Positions 11,518 through 23,101 of a stretch of 64,000 nt of DNA are shown here, in pieces. The notes beneath the pieces were generated by a model. It searched no databases, was not told where the DNA came from, and saw only the letters and a program-made list of their open reading frames with translations. Position 1 is the stretch's first letter. Each line of letters begins with the position of its first letter. Source of the stretch: Lucinisca nassula. Its lineage: Eukaryota; Mollusca; Bivalvia; Lucinida; Lucinidae. The translations under genes were made by a program, and so were the position numbers. The DNA is taken from positions 96,971,497 through 97,035,496 of the forward strand of contig OY757020.1 of assembly GCA_963580285.1 (NCBI GenBank), read 5' to 3'.

Positions 11518-12903
11518 TTTCATGTGCTTGCGCAAATGGAATGAGAAGTGATACAAGCAAATACGTTGAGCCAATTAAAAAACGTACTTCGACATTTACA
11601 AAGATAATCTTTGTTCAAGAAATTGATGCAGGAGCAATGTGGTAGCTTGGAATGTTCATATACATATATTTAAAAGAGAAATAACTACAATCTCAGATGC
11701 AGCTCAAATTCATTGTTTAAGGGAGGGCCACTTGTTAGACCTGTGATGTAAATTGCATTATATGGTTATTTTATCTGCTGTGGGCCATACCTAGACTAAA
11801 AAGGAAGGGTGATCTTATGTCGAGAGACGAAACAGCTAACCATGAGGTTAGTTGAGTTATGTCTTGAGAATAAGTATATAAAGATAAAGAGAAAAATGCC
11901 AAAGTAAATTGTTGATGGATGGTAGGAAAAGTGGTCAAAATGATAAACTAATGGCCTTGGTGCACCATGTAAAGCCGGCCTCAGTAGCTCAGTCGGATGC
12001 GCATCTGACTGGTGATCAGGAGGACTCTGGTTCGATACCTGCCGGGGTCGGCAACATTCTTTCGTGGAGATTAGTCATGAAATCTTTTCTACAGTCATTC
12101 TCTCATTTCTGCTGATTCAAGAATGGCAGTTGTCAGTTTCTGGGGAAAGAATGTACATTGTACTGATTAACTGCTTACGTATAAGCCTGCCTAGGAAAAG
12201 TGTTGATAAGTAAACTGACAGGTGCAAAAATGACCTAAATAGGGTTGACTGGGCCGTTAAACTCCAATACAAACAAAGCAAGAACCATTTAAAATATAGA
12301 TGAATAAAATATCCCACATTTGAAACATCTTCATTGATAATGTAATAGGAACTGGCATAACTTGTATATATCATGCTGAAATACCCCACCCACTTATATC
12401 TACATGTTCACTGAACCTTGAAACAAAGGTAAAGCTAGCCTTAGACCACTGTTATGAGCTTAACTAAAGAGAATGTAAGTATGGACCAAGTTTTATAACT
12501 GTGGCTTCCATAAAATTCCAGCAGCCGTAAAATTTGCAAAGATTTTGGATGAAAAATAACAAAAAATACCATAATGTTGAAAAAATGCATAAAGTCCTCT
12601 AAGCTTGACATTTTGTACAAAATATTGTTCCTAAACATTAGTCCAGGCATTCTTCTATTGATGTAATTGCAAATTCAAATCATTTTACTACCGTGGAATG
12701 GACAAAAATAGTTTACGAATTAACCATCGGTATTGGGGTGAATTACCCCACCCACATTTAAGGACTTATAGCTCGAAAACAACCCTGCTTCTGCGCGACC
12801 AGAGGTATGCCATGATAAAGTACACATGTTAGGCTGTTCACCTGCAAAAAATAAGAAGATTTGGTAGGGGGCCAGAATACCCCCTTATGGACACCCCCCC
12901 TTT
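11518..12903 (-). repeat. Right arm of 1.39-kb inverted repeat
   Basis: Mirror of 7354-8740, ending in GGACACCCCCCC at the outer edge. Sparse substitutions separate the arms; for example, a few residues differ among the translated short frames. The arms have therefore diverged slightly or been homogenised by gene conversion. Confidence 0.9.
11974..12281 (+). mobile_element. SINE1 copy in right arm
   Basis: tRNA-like head at 11974-12052, a central block with CATTTCTGCTGATTCAAG, and tail GGCCGTTAAACTCCAATAC followed by AAACAAAG. It is the mirror image of the copy at 7979-8283. Confidence 0.8.
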
Positions 12904-13481
12904 GCTTCAAACTTCACAGGAAAGTTGCCCAGGTGACTCCCTACCAAAATAGTTGAAATCATTCCACTCTGGTAAACAAGATGGCCACCAGGACTAAAAA
13001 TAGAAAAAAAATCTTCAAACGACCGCACTGGGGCCGACCAGTTAAATACATGGGCTTGTATAGGGAAATCCTTTAAAAATCTTCTTCTCTGAAACCGTAG
13101 GGCCCAGGTCTTTGATATTTGGTATGAAGCTTCATCTAGTGGACCTCTACCAAGATTATTCAAATTGTAGCCCCTGGGCCAAAAATGCCCCTGCCACAGG
13201 GCCCACTGGTTTTACATAGGCTTATATAGGGAAAACCTTAAAAAATCTTCTTGTCTGATATCAGAAGGCCCAGGTCTTTGATATGTGGTATGAAGCTTCA
13301 CTTAGTGAACCTCTACTAAGATTGTTCAAATTATAGCCCTGGGGCTAAATATACCCCAGCTCCGGGGTCTACCAAGATTTTTCAAATCACAGAGTTGGGG
13401 CCAAAAATTGCCCCACCCTGGGACATGCATGTACATATCTTAACTCAGGTGAGCGAATTAGGACCATCATGGTCCTCTTGT
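12904..13481 (+). repeat. F2-headed element, 3' portion
   Basis: Resumes with an F2 monomer (CTTCACAGGAAAGTTGCC, AACAAGATGGCCACCAG), passes into F1-type ~165-bp monomers, and ends with a 3' hairpin AGGACC / GGTCCT and CTTGT at 13481. With 5766-7356 this makes one mosaic element: F2 head and monomers, F1-type 3' part. Confidence 0.8.
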
Positions 13482-13915
13482 ATAGGGAAAATCTTTAAAA
13501 ATCTTCTTCTCTGAAACCACAAGGCCCAGGACTTTGATATTTGGTATGAAGCTTCATCTAGTGGACCCCTACCAAGATTGTTCAAATTAAAGTGCTGGGG
13601 CAAAAAATGCCCCTGTCCCGGGGCCCTTTGATTTTACATAGGCTTACCGTATATAGGCAAAATCTTTTAAAATCTTCTTCTCTGAAACCGCTAGGCCCAG
13701 GTCTTTGATATTTGATGTGTAGCTTCATCTAGTGGACCTTTGCCAAGATTGTTCAAATTTTAGCCTTTGTTGATGTTTGGTATGAAGCTTCACCTTTAAG
13801 ACCACCCTCAACATTATGCACATTAAAGCCCTGGGGCCAATAATGGCCCTCTCTGGGGCCCACTTGTTACACTATGGATCAGGTGAGCGATCCAGGGCCA
13901 TCATGGCCCTCTTGT
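13482..13915 (+). repeat. F1 element copy D, 3' portion
   Basis: Begins ATAGGGAAAATC, exactly continuing GGCTTAT at 5765 to rebuild the F1 monomer. Two further monomer units, the tail and hairpin AGGGCC / GGCCCT plus CTTGT end at 13915. Confidence 0.85.
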
Positions 13916-14957
13916 ATTAGGATCACTTTTTGTCTGTCATACGTGCTTAAACAATTTCTTCAAATGACATCTCCTCCAAAACCACTGATCGGATTTTGAC
14001 CAAACTACACAGGAATAATCCTTAGGTGGTCCCCTTTCAAAGTTGTTCAAACGGTTCCAGTCTGTTGCACATATAGGTCACAGGAGCCAAAAATAGATTT
14101 TTTCACCGAAAACTTAAAAAATCTTCTTCTCTGAAACCGCAAGGCCCATGACTTTGATATTTGGTATGAAGCTTCATCTATTGGACCCCTACCAAGATTG
14201 TTCAAATTATAATGCTGGGGCCAAAAATGCCCCCGCACCGGGGCCCTTTGGTTTTACATGGGCATATATAGGGAAAATCTTTAAAAATCTTCTTCTCTGA
14301 AACCGCAAGGCCCAGGGTTTTGATATTTGTTATGAAGCTTCATCTAGTGGACCCCTACCAAGATTGTTCACATTATAGTGCTGGGGCCAAAAATGCCCCT
14401 GCCCCAGGGCCCTTTGGTTTTACATGGGCTTATATAGGGAAAATCTTTAAAAATCTTCTTCTCTGAAACCGCAAGGCCCAGGTCTTTGATATTTGGTATG
14501 AAGCTTCATCTTGTGGACCCCTACCAAGATTGTTCAAATTATAATGCTGGGGCCAAAAATGCCCCCGCACCGGGGCCCTTTGGTTTTACATGGGCTTATA
14601 TAGGGAAAATCTTTAAAAATCTTCTTCTCTTAAACTGCAAGGCCCAGGTCTTTGCTATTTGTTATGAAGCTTCAGCTAGTGGACCTCTACCAAGATTGTT
14701 CAAATTATAGCCCTGAGACCCCCCAAACAACACCCCCACACACACAAAAAAAACCCCCCCCCCCCCCCCCATAGACTTATATAGGGAAAATCTTTAAAAA
14801 TCTTCTTCTCTGAAACCACAAGGCCCAGGTCTTTGCTATTTGGTATGAAGCTTCATCTAGTGGACCCCTACCAAGATTGTTCAAATTATAGTGCTGGGGC
14901 CAAAAAAGCCCCCACTCCGGGGCCCTTTGGTTTTACATAGGCATATAAAGGGAAAAT
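13916..14957 (+). repeat. F1 element copy E, head-to-tail with D, truncated
   Basis: Starts with ATTAGGATCAC directly at the 3' end of copy D and lacks the AGCTCACC hairpin, as copies B and C do. The head and about five monomers follow, and the element breaks off near 14957 where F3 monomers begin. Confidence 0.8.
14721..14771. repeat. C- and CA-rich low-complexity tract
   Basis: Replaces part of an F1 monomer with CACAC, an A-run and a C-run of about 19. Likely a replication-slippage or assembly-error hotspot. Confidence 0.6.
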
Positions 14958-15256
14958 CTCTCAAGTCCGAATATGGGTCATGTCAGGTTAAAATGTAGGT
15001 CAGTAGGTCAAATCATAGAAAAACCTTGTTAACACTCTAGAAGCCATAGTTTTGGTCCAGTCATCCTTAAACTTACCCAGAATGATCATCCTGACAATAT
15101 CTTGGTCAAGTTTGAATATGGGTCATGCCACATTAAAAAGTAGATCAGCATGTCAAATCATAGAAAAACCTTGTTAACACTCTTAGAGGCCACAGTCCAA
15201 TCATCCTCAAACTTGCTCAGAATGATCATCCTGACAATGTCACCTCTGTATTGTCA
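14958..15256 (-). repeat. F3 monomers (two, degraded)
   Basis: In reverse complement these match the F3 array at 31240-33107: TTTGACCTACTGACCTAC, GACATGACCCATATTC and GATGATCATTCTG. No terminus is visible. Confidence 0.7.
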
Positions 15257-15651
15257 AAATGATCCCCCCACCCACACACACAACCCTTTGCCACCATGAG
15301 TCATTGATACTTAGACTTACAATGCCAAAGGGATCAAGGTGCCCAGATAGTGACATTCAAGTCAGCTCTGTAGTGTCAAAGGGATCACCCCACCCCCCAC
15401 CCCTCATCACCATGTGTCAATGGTAGTTAGACTGAGCATGTATATCTCTGTCTGGTGCACTAGGATCTGACCCTCAATGTTCACAAAATGCCCAGGTAGT
15501 CACATGCAAATTTGATCTAACCCCATTTCATAACCCCTCCCCCCATCCCAACACCCCACATACACACACACATTCCACCTTATGTCAGCTACCATTTCAT
15601 TTGTGCAATAAGGATTAGGTGAGCGATCCAGGGTCATCATGACCCTCTTGT
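15257..15651 (+). repeat. Degenerate tail with 3' hairpin terminus
   Basis: Poorly matched sequence with several C- and CA-rich tracts, ending in GGTGAGCGATCC and hairpin AGGGTC / GACCCT plus CTTGT at 15651. The stem differs from the usual AGGGCC / GGCCCT by a paired change. Confidence 0.65.
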
Positions 15652-18622
15652 TTATGAAATTTGGCCCTTTAGTTTTGTTGCTATTACAACTTAGAGTTTC
15701 CATTGACTTATAATGGGGAAAACTGAAAAATGGCATTTACTGCCAAGTCATTGCAGATATTTTGACAAAATTACATAAACATGTTCCTTTTGTAAACTTC
15801 TCTCAGCCATATACTTTTATGTCAACCTGGGTGTCCCTTAGGTTGTGCCGGGGCCATGCCCCGCCCCCTCCACTTCATAAAATGCCTTATATCTCAGAAA
15901 CCTTACAGATCCCAACCCCTAAACCATATATATTCTTGTTCCTTATGATAAGATGCATTAAGTGACACCAACCTGGGGGTCCCCCGGGATGTGCCTGGGA
16001 CATGCCCTGCCCCCTCTATTTCATAAAATGGCATTTATCTCAGAAACCATTCACATCCCCACCCCTAAACTATATATATTCTTGTTCCTTATGCTAAGAT
16101 GCATTAAGTGACATCAACCTGGGGGTCCCCCGGGATGTGCCAGGGACATACCCCACCCCCTTCACTTCATAAAATGCCATATATCTCAGAAACCATACAT
16201 TTCCCCACCCCTAAACTTAGTAAACTATATATATTCTTGTTCCTTATGCTAAGATGCATTCAGTGACACCAACCTGGGGGTCCCCCCGGATGTGCCCGGG
16301 ACATGCTCCACCCCCTCCACTTCATAAAATGCCATATATCTCAGAAACCATACAGATCCCTACCCCTAAACTATATATATTCTTGTTCCTTATGCTAAGA
16401 TGCATTAAGTGACACCAACCTAGGGGTCCCCCGGGATGTGCCGGGACCATGCCCAACCCCATCCACTTCATAAAAGGCCAAATATTCCAGAACCCTTACA
16501 GATCCCCTGCCCTAAAACATATATATTCTTGTTCCTTATGATGAGACACCAACCTAGGGGTCACCCAGGGTGCTCCCGGGCCATGCTTCACCCCTTGACT
16601 TCACAAAAGACCATATATCTGAGAAACTGTTCAGAGCCCTACCCCTAAACCATATATATTCTTGTTCCTTATGATAAGACGCAATCAGTGACACCAGCAT
16701 GCGGGTCCACCCATGGTCCATGGGCCATGCCCCACCCCTTTACTTCATTAAAATCCATATATCTCAGAAACCATACAGATCCCCACCCCTAAACAATATA
16801 TATTCTTTTTCCTTATGATAAGATGCATTAAGTGACACCAACCTGGGGGTCCCACGGGATATGCCGGGGATATGCCCTGACCCCTCCACTTCATAAAAGG
16901 CCATTTATCTCAGAAACCATTCAGATCCCCACCCCTAAACCATATATATACTTGTTTCTTATGATAAGACACATTAAGTGACACCAACCTGTGGGTCCCC
17001 CGGGATGTGCCGGGGACAAGCCCCACCCCTTTCACTTCATAAAATGCCATTTATCTCAGAAACCATTGAGATCCCCGCCCCTAAACCATATATATTCTCA
17101 TTCCTTACGATAAGTTGCATTCAGTGACACCAAATTTGGGGTCCCCTAGGATGTGCCAACCCCCTCCTCTTCGTAAAAGGCCAAATGTTCCAGAAACCTC
17201 AGATACCCACCCCTAAACCATATACATTCCTGTTCTTTATGTTAAGACACATTCAGTGACACCAACTTAGGGGTCACCCAGTGTGTGCCCGGGCCATGCT
17301 CCACCCCTTGACTTCACAAAAGCCCATATATCTGAAAAACTGTTCAGAGCCCCACCCCTAAGCCATATATATTCTTGTTCCTTATGATAACACGCAATCA
17401 GTGACACCAGCATGCAGGTCCCCCAGGGGTGCCACAGGCCATGCCCCACCCCTTTACTTCATTAAAATCCATATATCTCAGAAATTGTTCAGATCCCCAC
17501 CCCTAAACCCTATATATTCTTGTTCCTTATGATTAGACACAATCAGTGAAACCAGCATGCAGGTCCTCCCGGGGTGCCACAGGCCATACCCCACCTCTTT
17601 ACTTCATTAAAATCCATATATCTCAGAAACCGTTCAGATCCCCACCCCTTAACCATATTTATTCTTGTTCCTTATGATAAGACTCAACTTCATAATAGGC
17701 CATATACTCAGAAACCATTCAAATCCCCATCCTATAATCACATATATTCTTGTTCATTGTTATTAGACACTTTCAGTCACCCCCATCTTTGGGGGTCCGC
17801 AGGGGCCATTTCTCTCCCTGCCACTTCATAAAAGTGCCTCATTTCTCAGAAACCATTCAGATCCCCACCGTTTAACCGTATATACTCTTGGTCCTTATGA
17901 TAAGACTTATTCATTGACAACAATCTTGGGCTTTTCTGGGATCTGCCATGCCCGATTCCCTCCATTGCTTAAAAGGCCTTACATCTCAGGAACCATACAT
18001 ATTCCCACTGATAAACCATATATTTCTTTGTTCCTTTTGATAAGACGCATTTAGTGACACCAAACAGGGCTCCATTGGGTCCATGCCCTGATCTCTCTAC
18101 TTTATAAAACACCTAATATTTCAGATACAGTCCACATGGGTGCTCATTTGGGTATGGGGTTTGTTTGGGAGACTTTATAATTGGTATAATAAAATCATAT
18201 CATGTTATAATACATTGCTGCCATTGGGCAGTGTCCACCTCAGCTCTGGTTTATGAACTTTGGCTCTTTGGTTTGTTTGCTATGCCAAGTTATGAGTTTC
18301 CATTGTCCTATAATGGGGAAAATTGAAAAATGACATTAATGCCTTTCAAGATATTTTGTCACACTTCCATAGAAATGTTCCTTTAATAATATTCTTTTTG
18401 GCCTATTTGTTGCCACAGATGGGAAATTGTCAATTGTCATCTGTTGTCCTGCAACAACACATTCAAGCGACATCGAATCTAAAGCCACGAGGCTTATTGG
18501 GTCCAAATTTTATCTGTAGCATCCTAGGGCACAGGGCTTCCATGGTTAATTAAAATACATTGCTGCCAGTGGGCAGTGGCCCCCTGAGCTCTGGTGAGCA
18601 TTGTGGCCCATGGGCCTCTTGT
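15652..18622 (+). repeat. F4 element copy 1
   Basis: A lead-in (TCCATTGACTTATAATGGGG, GCATTTACTGCCAAG) is followed by about fifteen ~145-bp monomers with CCCCACCCCTAAACCATATA, TTCTTGTTCCTTATGATAAG and ACACCAACCTGGGGGTCCCC. The tail has CAGTGGGCAGTGGCC, CTGAGCTCTGGTGAGC and hairpin GGCCCATGGGCC plus TCTTGT. No 5' hairpin was seen. Short frames here are monomer-derived. Confidence 0.8.
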
Positions 18623-19426
18623 TCTTATTTCAGCTCAAAGATAGATTGTGGGTACTCATCTAGCGAGTACCTATCATGTGTTTTGAGCAGAAATATAAAA
18701 AGTATCAGGATTTTTATCTGAAAAAAAATTTCATTTTTGGTGGTAAAATTTTACCAGTATATTTGAATAGGCGTGTTTTTGTAATGAAGAGAACTGATCC
18801 CTCAGTGCCAATTGTCGTCTCCTTCATTGTCTGCCAGTTACATTAAAAGTCTTTTTTGCAAACAGTGTGAACCCAGACCAGACTCAGTCTGATCTGTGTC
18901 CACACAGTTTGCCTGTGTGAAAAAATATTTCTAAATTATTTGCAAGAAGATCAGCAGACGACATTTTCAAGTTTAGTTTTTCTCAGAGTATTAAGGGTTA
19001 AGATAACATATCCATATGACAATGTGCACTCATTTATTTCCCCAAAATTTCAGTAATTTTCTGTTGAAAAATTGTTTTTACTCCAAACACAGGTAGTGGG
19101 ATCTCGTTAGTTTTGCCTCATTGAGGCGGTTCTAGCAAGTATCCACAACCTAGCTGTGTCTTGGCTTGGATTAGAAATAAGAAAATTATATTTTCAGTAG
19201 TGATTTACTGGGATTTCTCAGTGAATTATAAATTTGTATACCCCTATACACCCCAGTTTTCTCTATATCCAAGGGTGTTCATAACACATACTTGTTTATT
19301 AAACTGTCTGTGTCTAAATACTAACTTAAAAGCTGTATTATTTAGCCTTTCTCCATCAAAGGCATACAAAATCAAATTTAACACTCAAATACAAAAATGT
19401 CAAGGTCAGTCATAGCCAGTTTACTA
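18623..19426. repeat. Relics of the GTACTC palindromic repeat in unassigned DNA
   Basis: 18655-18790 resembles 62955-63070 (GATTGTGGGTACTC, TTTTGAGCAGAAATA, AATAGGCGTGTTTT). 19105-19150 carries TTGCCTCATTGAGGCGGTTC, a half of the same palindrome. A GATC-type palindrome relic lies near 18860-18915 (CAGACTCAGTCTGATCTG). No gene. Confidence 0.5.
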
Positions 19427-19772
19427 CAGTAGAACTTCGATGGCTCGAACACCGATAGCTTGTTTACCATGGATGAGTCGAACCCATTCTTGAGCCCCTA
19501 GCGAAATCCTCTACATAAGAAATAGTGGGGGACAATTAAGGAGATTTTAGTCTTTTATCATGCAAATGTATGCTGTGTGTACTCATTAGAATCACCTCAA
19601 TGAGGCGATTCTAATGAGTACACACAGCATACATATTCATTATGGAACACCGAAAAGATGTATAAAAGTATCTCATTATGCCTCCTGACAGTACCCTAAA
19701 TGGCTCGAACTACCCCTAACTCGAACAGATTTTCGAGGTCCCAAAGGTGTTCGAGCCATAGAAGTTCGACTG
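19427..19772 (+). mobile_element. pogo/Tigger-like MITE copy 1
   Basis: A 346-bp element with inverted termini CAGTAGAACTTCGATGGCTC and GAGCCATAGAAGTTCGACTG, flanked by TA on both sides (19425-19426, 19773-19774). TA duplication with CAGT-GAACTTCG-like ends is typical of pogo/Tigger-group Tc1-mariner MITEs. No transposase. It contains a 69-bp internal palindrome. Confidence 0.75.
19566..19634. repeat. 69-bp near-perfect palindrome inside the MITE
   Basis: Arms read ATGTATGCTGTGTGTACTC and its complement, with CCTCAATGAGG at the centre. The same palindrome occupies the same place in the second MITE copy (54357-54425) and is related to the one at 62904-62958. Confidence 0.8.
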
Positions 19773-19849
19773 TATTTCAGACATTTTGTTAACCCATAAC
19801 ATGCCAATCACAACAATTGTCATCTGTTTTGTCGTCTGCTGGTAACTTT

Positions 19850-20153
19850 GTGGCCCCTGCCCATCGGGGCTTGAAGAAATATATGGGCTGCATGGTGCTT
19901 CCATGCAGAGCTGAAACCGACCGGCACACGAGTACTGGTAAACCGCTTAGAGGATTTAAGCCTGCCCAGGCAAAGCGGTGAGAGTTGGCCCGTCCATGCT
20001 TTTAAACCCTATTGGTTTCATTGTGTGGCAGGGCTTGAGATGCCATTTCATCTCAATGTCAGGTAAAAGTCCCACAAAATTGGAAGCAACGTCTCCAAAA
20101 TGAACTCTACAGTGTTGACGGGGACGTTAAACCTCAAATCAAACAAACAAATC
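19850..20153 (+). mobile_element. SINE2 copy a
   Basis: Carries GGGCTTGAAGAAATATATGG, GCTTCCATGCAGAGCTGAAA, CATTTCATCTCAATGTC and AAAATTGGAAGCAACGTC. It ends GACGGGGACGTTAAACCTC followed by (CAAA)n. The best-preserved copy of a ~300-bp family present six times here. The 5' part is not clearly tRNA-like. The tail is shared with SINE1, suggesting a common LINE partner. Confidence 0.8.
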
Positions 20154-20190
20154 AAAGCTGGTAACTTTAAAAGTGATTTCTGCAGACTGT

Positions 20191-20235
20191 GGACCCAGAT
20201 CATACTGCTCCTCGAGGAGCAGTCTGATCTGGGTC
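20191..20235. repeat. GATC-type palindrome
   Basis: Arms GGACCCAGATCA and TGATCTGGGTC enclose ACTGCTCC-TCGA-GGAGCAGT. A member of a dispersed palindromic family also seen at 60219-60258 and 63190-63240. Confidence 0.75.
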
Positions 20236-20269
20236 TACATGGTTTGCCTGTATAAAATGTTTGAATCGT

Positions 20270-20825
20270 TTTTATCCCCCCGACCGAATAGGTTCGGGGG
20301 ATATAGCGATCAGCCTGGCGTCCGTCCGTCTGTCCATCCGTCCGTAGATGCAACCTTGTGATGGCCCTAACTCCTATACCCTTTGAGATTCATTGATGGT
20401 TCTTGGCACAATTGTTCACAAGGCTGAGACGGCGTGTCATGCGCAAGAACCAGAACTCTGGATTGCATACTTTTTGAGTTATCTCCCCTTTTAATAAAAT
20501 AGAATGACTACTTTGTGATGGCCATAACTCCAATACCCTTTGAGATATGTTGATGGTACCTGGCACAGTTGTTCACAAGGCTGAGACGGCGTGTCATGCA
20601 CAAGAACCACAACTCTGGTTGTCATGGTTTTTGAGTTATCTCCCCTTGCAATAAAATTGAGTGACTACCTTGTGATGGCCATAACTCCAATACCCTTTAA
20701 GATATATTGATGATACCTGACACAGTTGTTCACAAGGCCGAGACCGTGTGTCATGCACAAGAATCACAACTCTGGGTGCCATGGTTTTTGAGTTATCTCC
20801 CCTGACAATATCACCTAGTGATGGC
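20270..20825 (+). repeat. F5 element, head and monomers
   Basis: The 5' hairpin is TTATCCCCCCGA ... TTCGGGGGATATA, followed by GTCCGTCCGTCTGTCC and three ~158-bp monomers with GATGGCCATAACTCCAATAC, TTGTTCACAAGGCTGAGAC and TTTTTGAGTTATCTCCCC. It passes directly into F4 monomers near 20825. Confidence 0.8.
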
Positions 20826-22162
20826 CATAACTCCAAAACCTTACAGATCCCCACCCCTAAACCATATATATTATTGTTCCTTATGATAAGACACATTCAT
20901 TGACACCAACCTGGGGGCCCCCTGGATGCGCTGGGGCCTTGCCCCACCCCCTCCACTTCATAAAATGCCCAATATCTTGGAAACTGTACAGATCCCCACC
21001 CCTAAACCGTATATATTCTTGTTCCTTATTATAAGACACATTCAGTTACACTAACCTGGGGGCCCCAGGATGCGCCGGGGCCATGCCCCACCCCCTCCAC
21101 AACATAAAAGGCCATATATCTCAGAAACCGTTTAGACCCCCACCCCTAAACCATATATATTTTTCTTTATGATAAGATGCATTCATTGACACCAACCTAT
21201 GGGCCCCCGGGATGCGCCGGGGCCCTGCCCCACCCCCTCCACTCCATAAAAGGCCATATATCTGAGAAACCATTGAGATCCCCAAACTCAAAACCATATA
21301 TATTCTTGTTTCTTATGATAAGACGCATTCAGTGATACCAACCTAGGGGTCCCCCGGGATGCGCCATTGCCCAACCCCTCCACTTCATAAAAGGCAATAT
21401 ATCTTGGCAACCTTTCAGATCCCCACCCAAAAACCATATATATTCTTGTTTCTTATGATAAGACGCATTCAGTTACACCAACCTGGGGGTCCTCTGGGAT
21501 CTGCCCGGGCCATGTCCTACCCCCTCCACTCCATAAAAGGCCCCAAATTCTCAGAAACCGTTCAGATCCCCACCCCTTATCCATATATATTCTTGTTCTT
21601 TATGATAAGACGCATTCAATGAGTCCAACCTAGGGGTCTTCAGGGGTGTGCTGGGACCATGCCCCACCCTGCCACTTAATAAAAGGCGATAAATCTCAGA
21701 AACCTATCAGATTCCCACCCCTAAACCATATATACATTCTTGTTTTTTACGATAAAACGCATTCAGAGACACCAACCTGGGGGTCTCTTGGGATGTGCCC
21801 GGGCTATCCCCCATCCCCTCCACTTCATAAAAGGCGTGTCATGCACGGGCTATCCCCCATCCCCTCCACTTCATAAAAGGCCCAATATCTCAGAAACCGT
21901 TAAGATCCCCGCCCCCCACCCATAAACCATATATTTTCTTGTTCCTTATGATAAGATGCATTCAATGATATCAAATTGGGCTCTGTTGGGTCATCTCCCA
22001 CCCCTCCACTTCATAAAAGGCCTAATATTTCAGATGCAGAGTCCTCATGAAATGGGGTTCATTTGAGAGACTTTATAATCAATAAATTAAAACCATACAT
22101 GGCTGCCAGTGGGCAGTGCCTGCCTGAGCTCTGGTGAGCATCATGGCCCATGGGCCTCTTGT
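20826..22162 (+). repeat. F4 element copy 2, fused to F5
   Basis: About eight ~145-bp F4 monomers, then the F4 tail (CAGTGGGCAGTGCC, GAGCTCTGGTGAGC) and hairpin GGCCCATGGGCC plus TCTTGT at 22162. The left junction is mid-monomer (ATAACTCCAA into AACCTTACAG) with no 5' hairpin, so this is a chimera or a recombined insertion. Confidence 0.75.
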
Positions 22163-22330
22163 ATCGTTATCTCCCCTGACACTATAATCTTGTGATGGCC
22201 ATAACTGCAATACTTTTGTGATATATTGCTGGTTTAATTCTGGTGCACTTTCTATTGGTGAACAATCCTCTGAAGGCCATATTGGCTTTTGGTCGGGGGT
22301 CGCCATCTCTTCCGATGGCTATTTTTAAAA
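22163..22330 (+). repeat. F5 monomer remnant beyond F4 copy 2
   Basis: Contains GTTATCTCCCCTGACACTAT and GTGATGGCCATAACTGCAAT, so F5 sequence flanks the F4 block on both sides. Confidence 0.6.
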
Positions 22331-22621
22331 TCGGCAGACAACATAAACAGGCGACATTTTCAGATGCAGTTTTTTTGCGGCATCTTAAGGGTTAATCCTT
22401 TATCAATACCAATAGGTCATTGTGACATACGATTTGACCACTCCAGTCCACAATCCAAAACAAGGTCACAGTTATCTACTTTGACATAACCCGACTGTGC
22501 GTCTCATTTACCATTTTGACACTGTTGTTCTAAAGGTTGCAGCCCAATCAAACTGTTTTAGTGGATGAACCAGTCTGGTTCAGCATTTACCAAAAATAGT
22601 TCTTTCACCAGGACTTTTATC
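22331..22621. other. Unassigned DNA
   Basis: No recognised element end or coding signal between the F5 remnant and SINE2 copy b. Confidence 0.4.
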
Positions 22622-22915
22622 TTTGTTTGACTTGAGGTTTAACCTCCCCTCAACACTGTAAAGGTCACTTTGGAGACTTTGCTTCCAATTTTGTGGGACT
22701 TTTACCCAACATTGAGATGAAATGACATCTCAAGCCCTGTCGCCCAATGAAACCAAAAGGGTTTATTAGCATGGAGGGGCTGCCTGGCACAGCGGTTCCT
22801 GGACCGGCTTAGATCCCCTAAGCGGTTTACCAGTACTAGTGTGGGGGCCGGATTCAGCTCTGCGTGGAAGCATCATGCAGCCCATATATTTCTTCAGGCC
22901 CCTATGGGTGGGGGC
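22622..22915 (-). mobile_element. SINE2 copy b
   Basis: Minus-strand copy: tail at the left (TTGAGGTTTAACCTCCCCTC), then GACATCTCAAGCCCTGTC, AAGCGGTTTACCAGTACT and GCTCTGCGTGGAAGCATCAT. Nearly full length. Confidence 0.8.
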
Positions 22916-23101
22916 CCGAGGACTTTTATCTACATATACCGTGAAATTCGCTGTTAAGACCACCTAAAATTAAGATTAATTCTGATTTAAGAAGCTTATT
23001 TTGTAGGCTTGACTTAATTTTCCTATGTGATTTCTGCCCACAGTGTACTCTGGTCATGGACCACCTTTGGGACTGTTCAAAAGTGGTCTTAATATAGGAA
23101 T

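Noticed and set aside
7354..12903. Polinton/Maverick identity for the inverted-arm unit
   Set aside because: Far too short, with no integrase, polymerase or capsid-type frames and no 6-bp target duplication.
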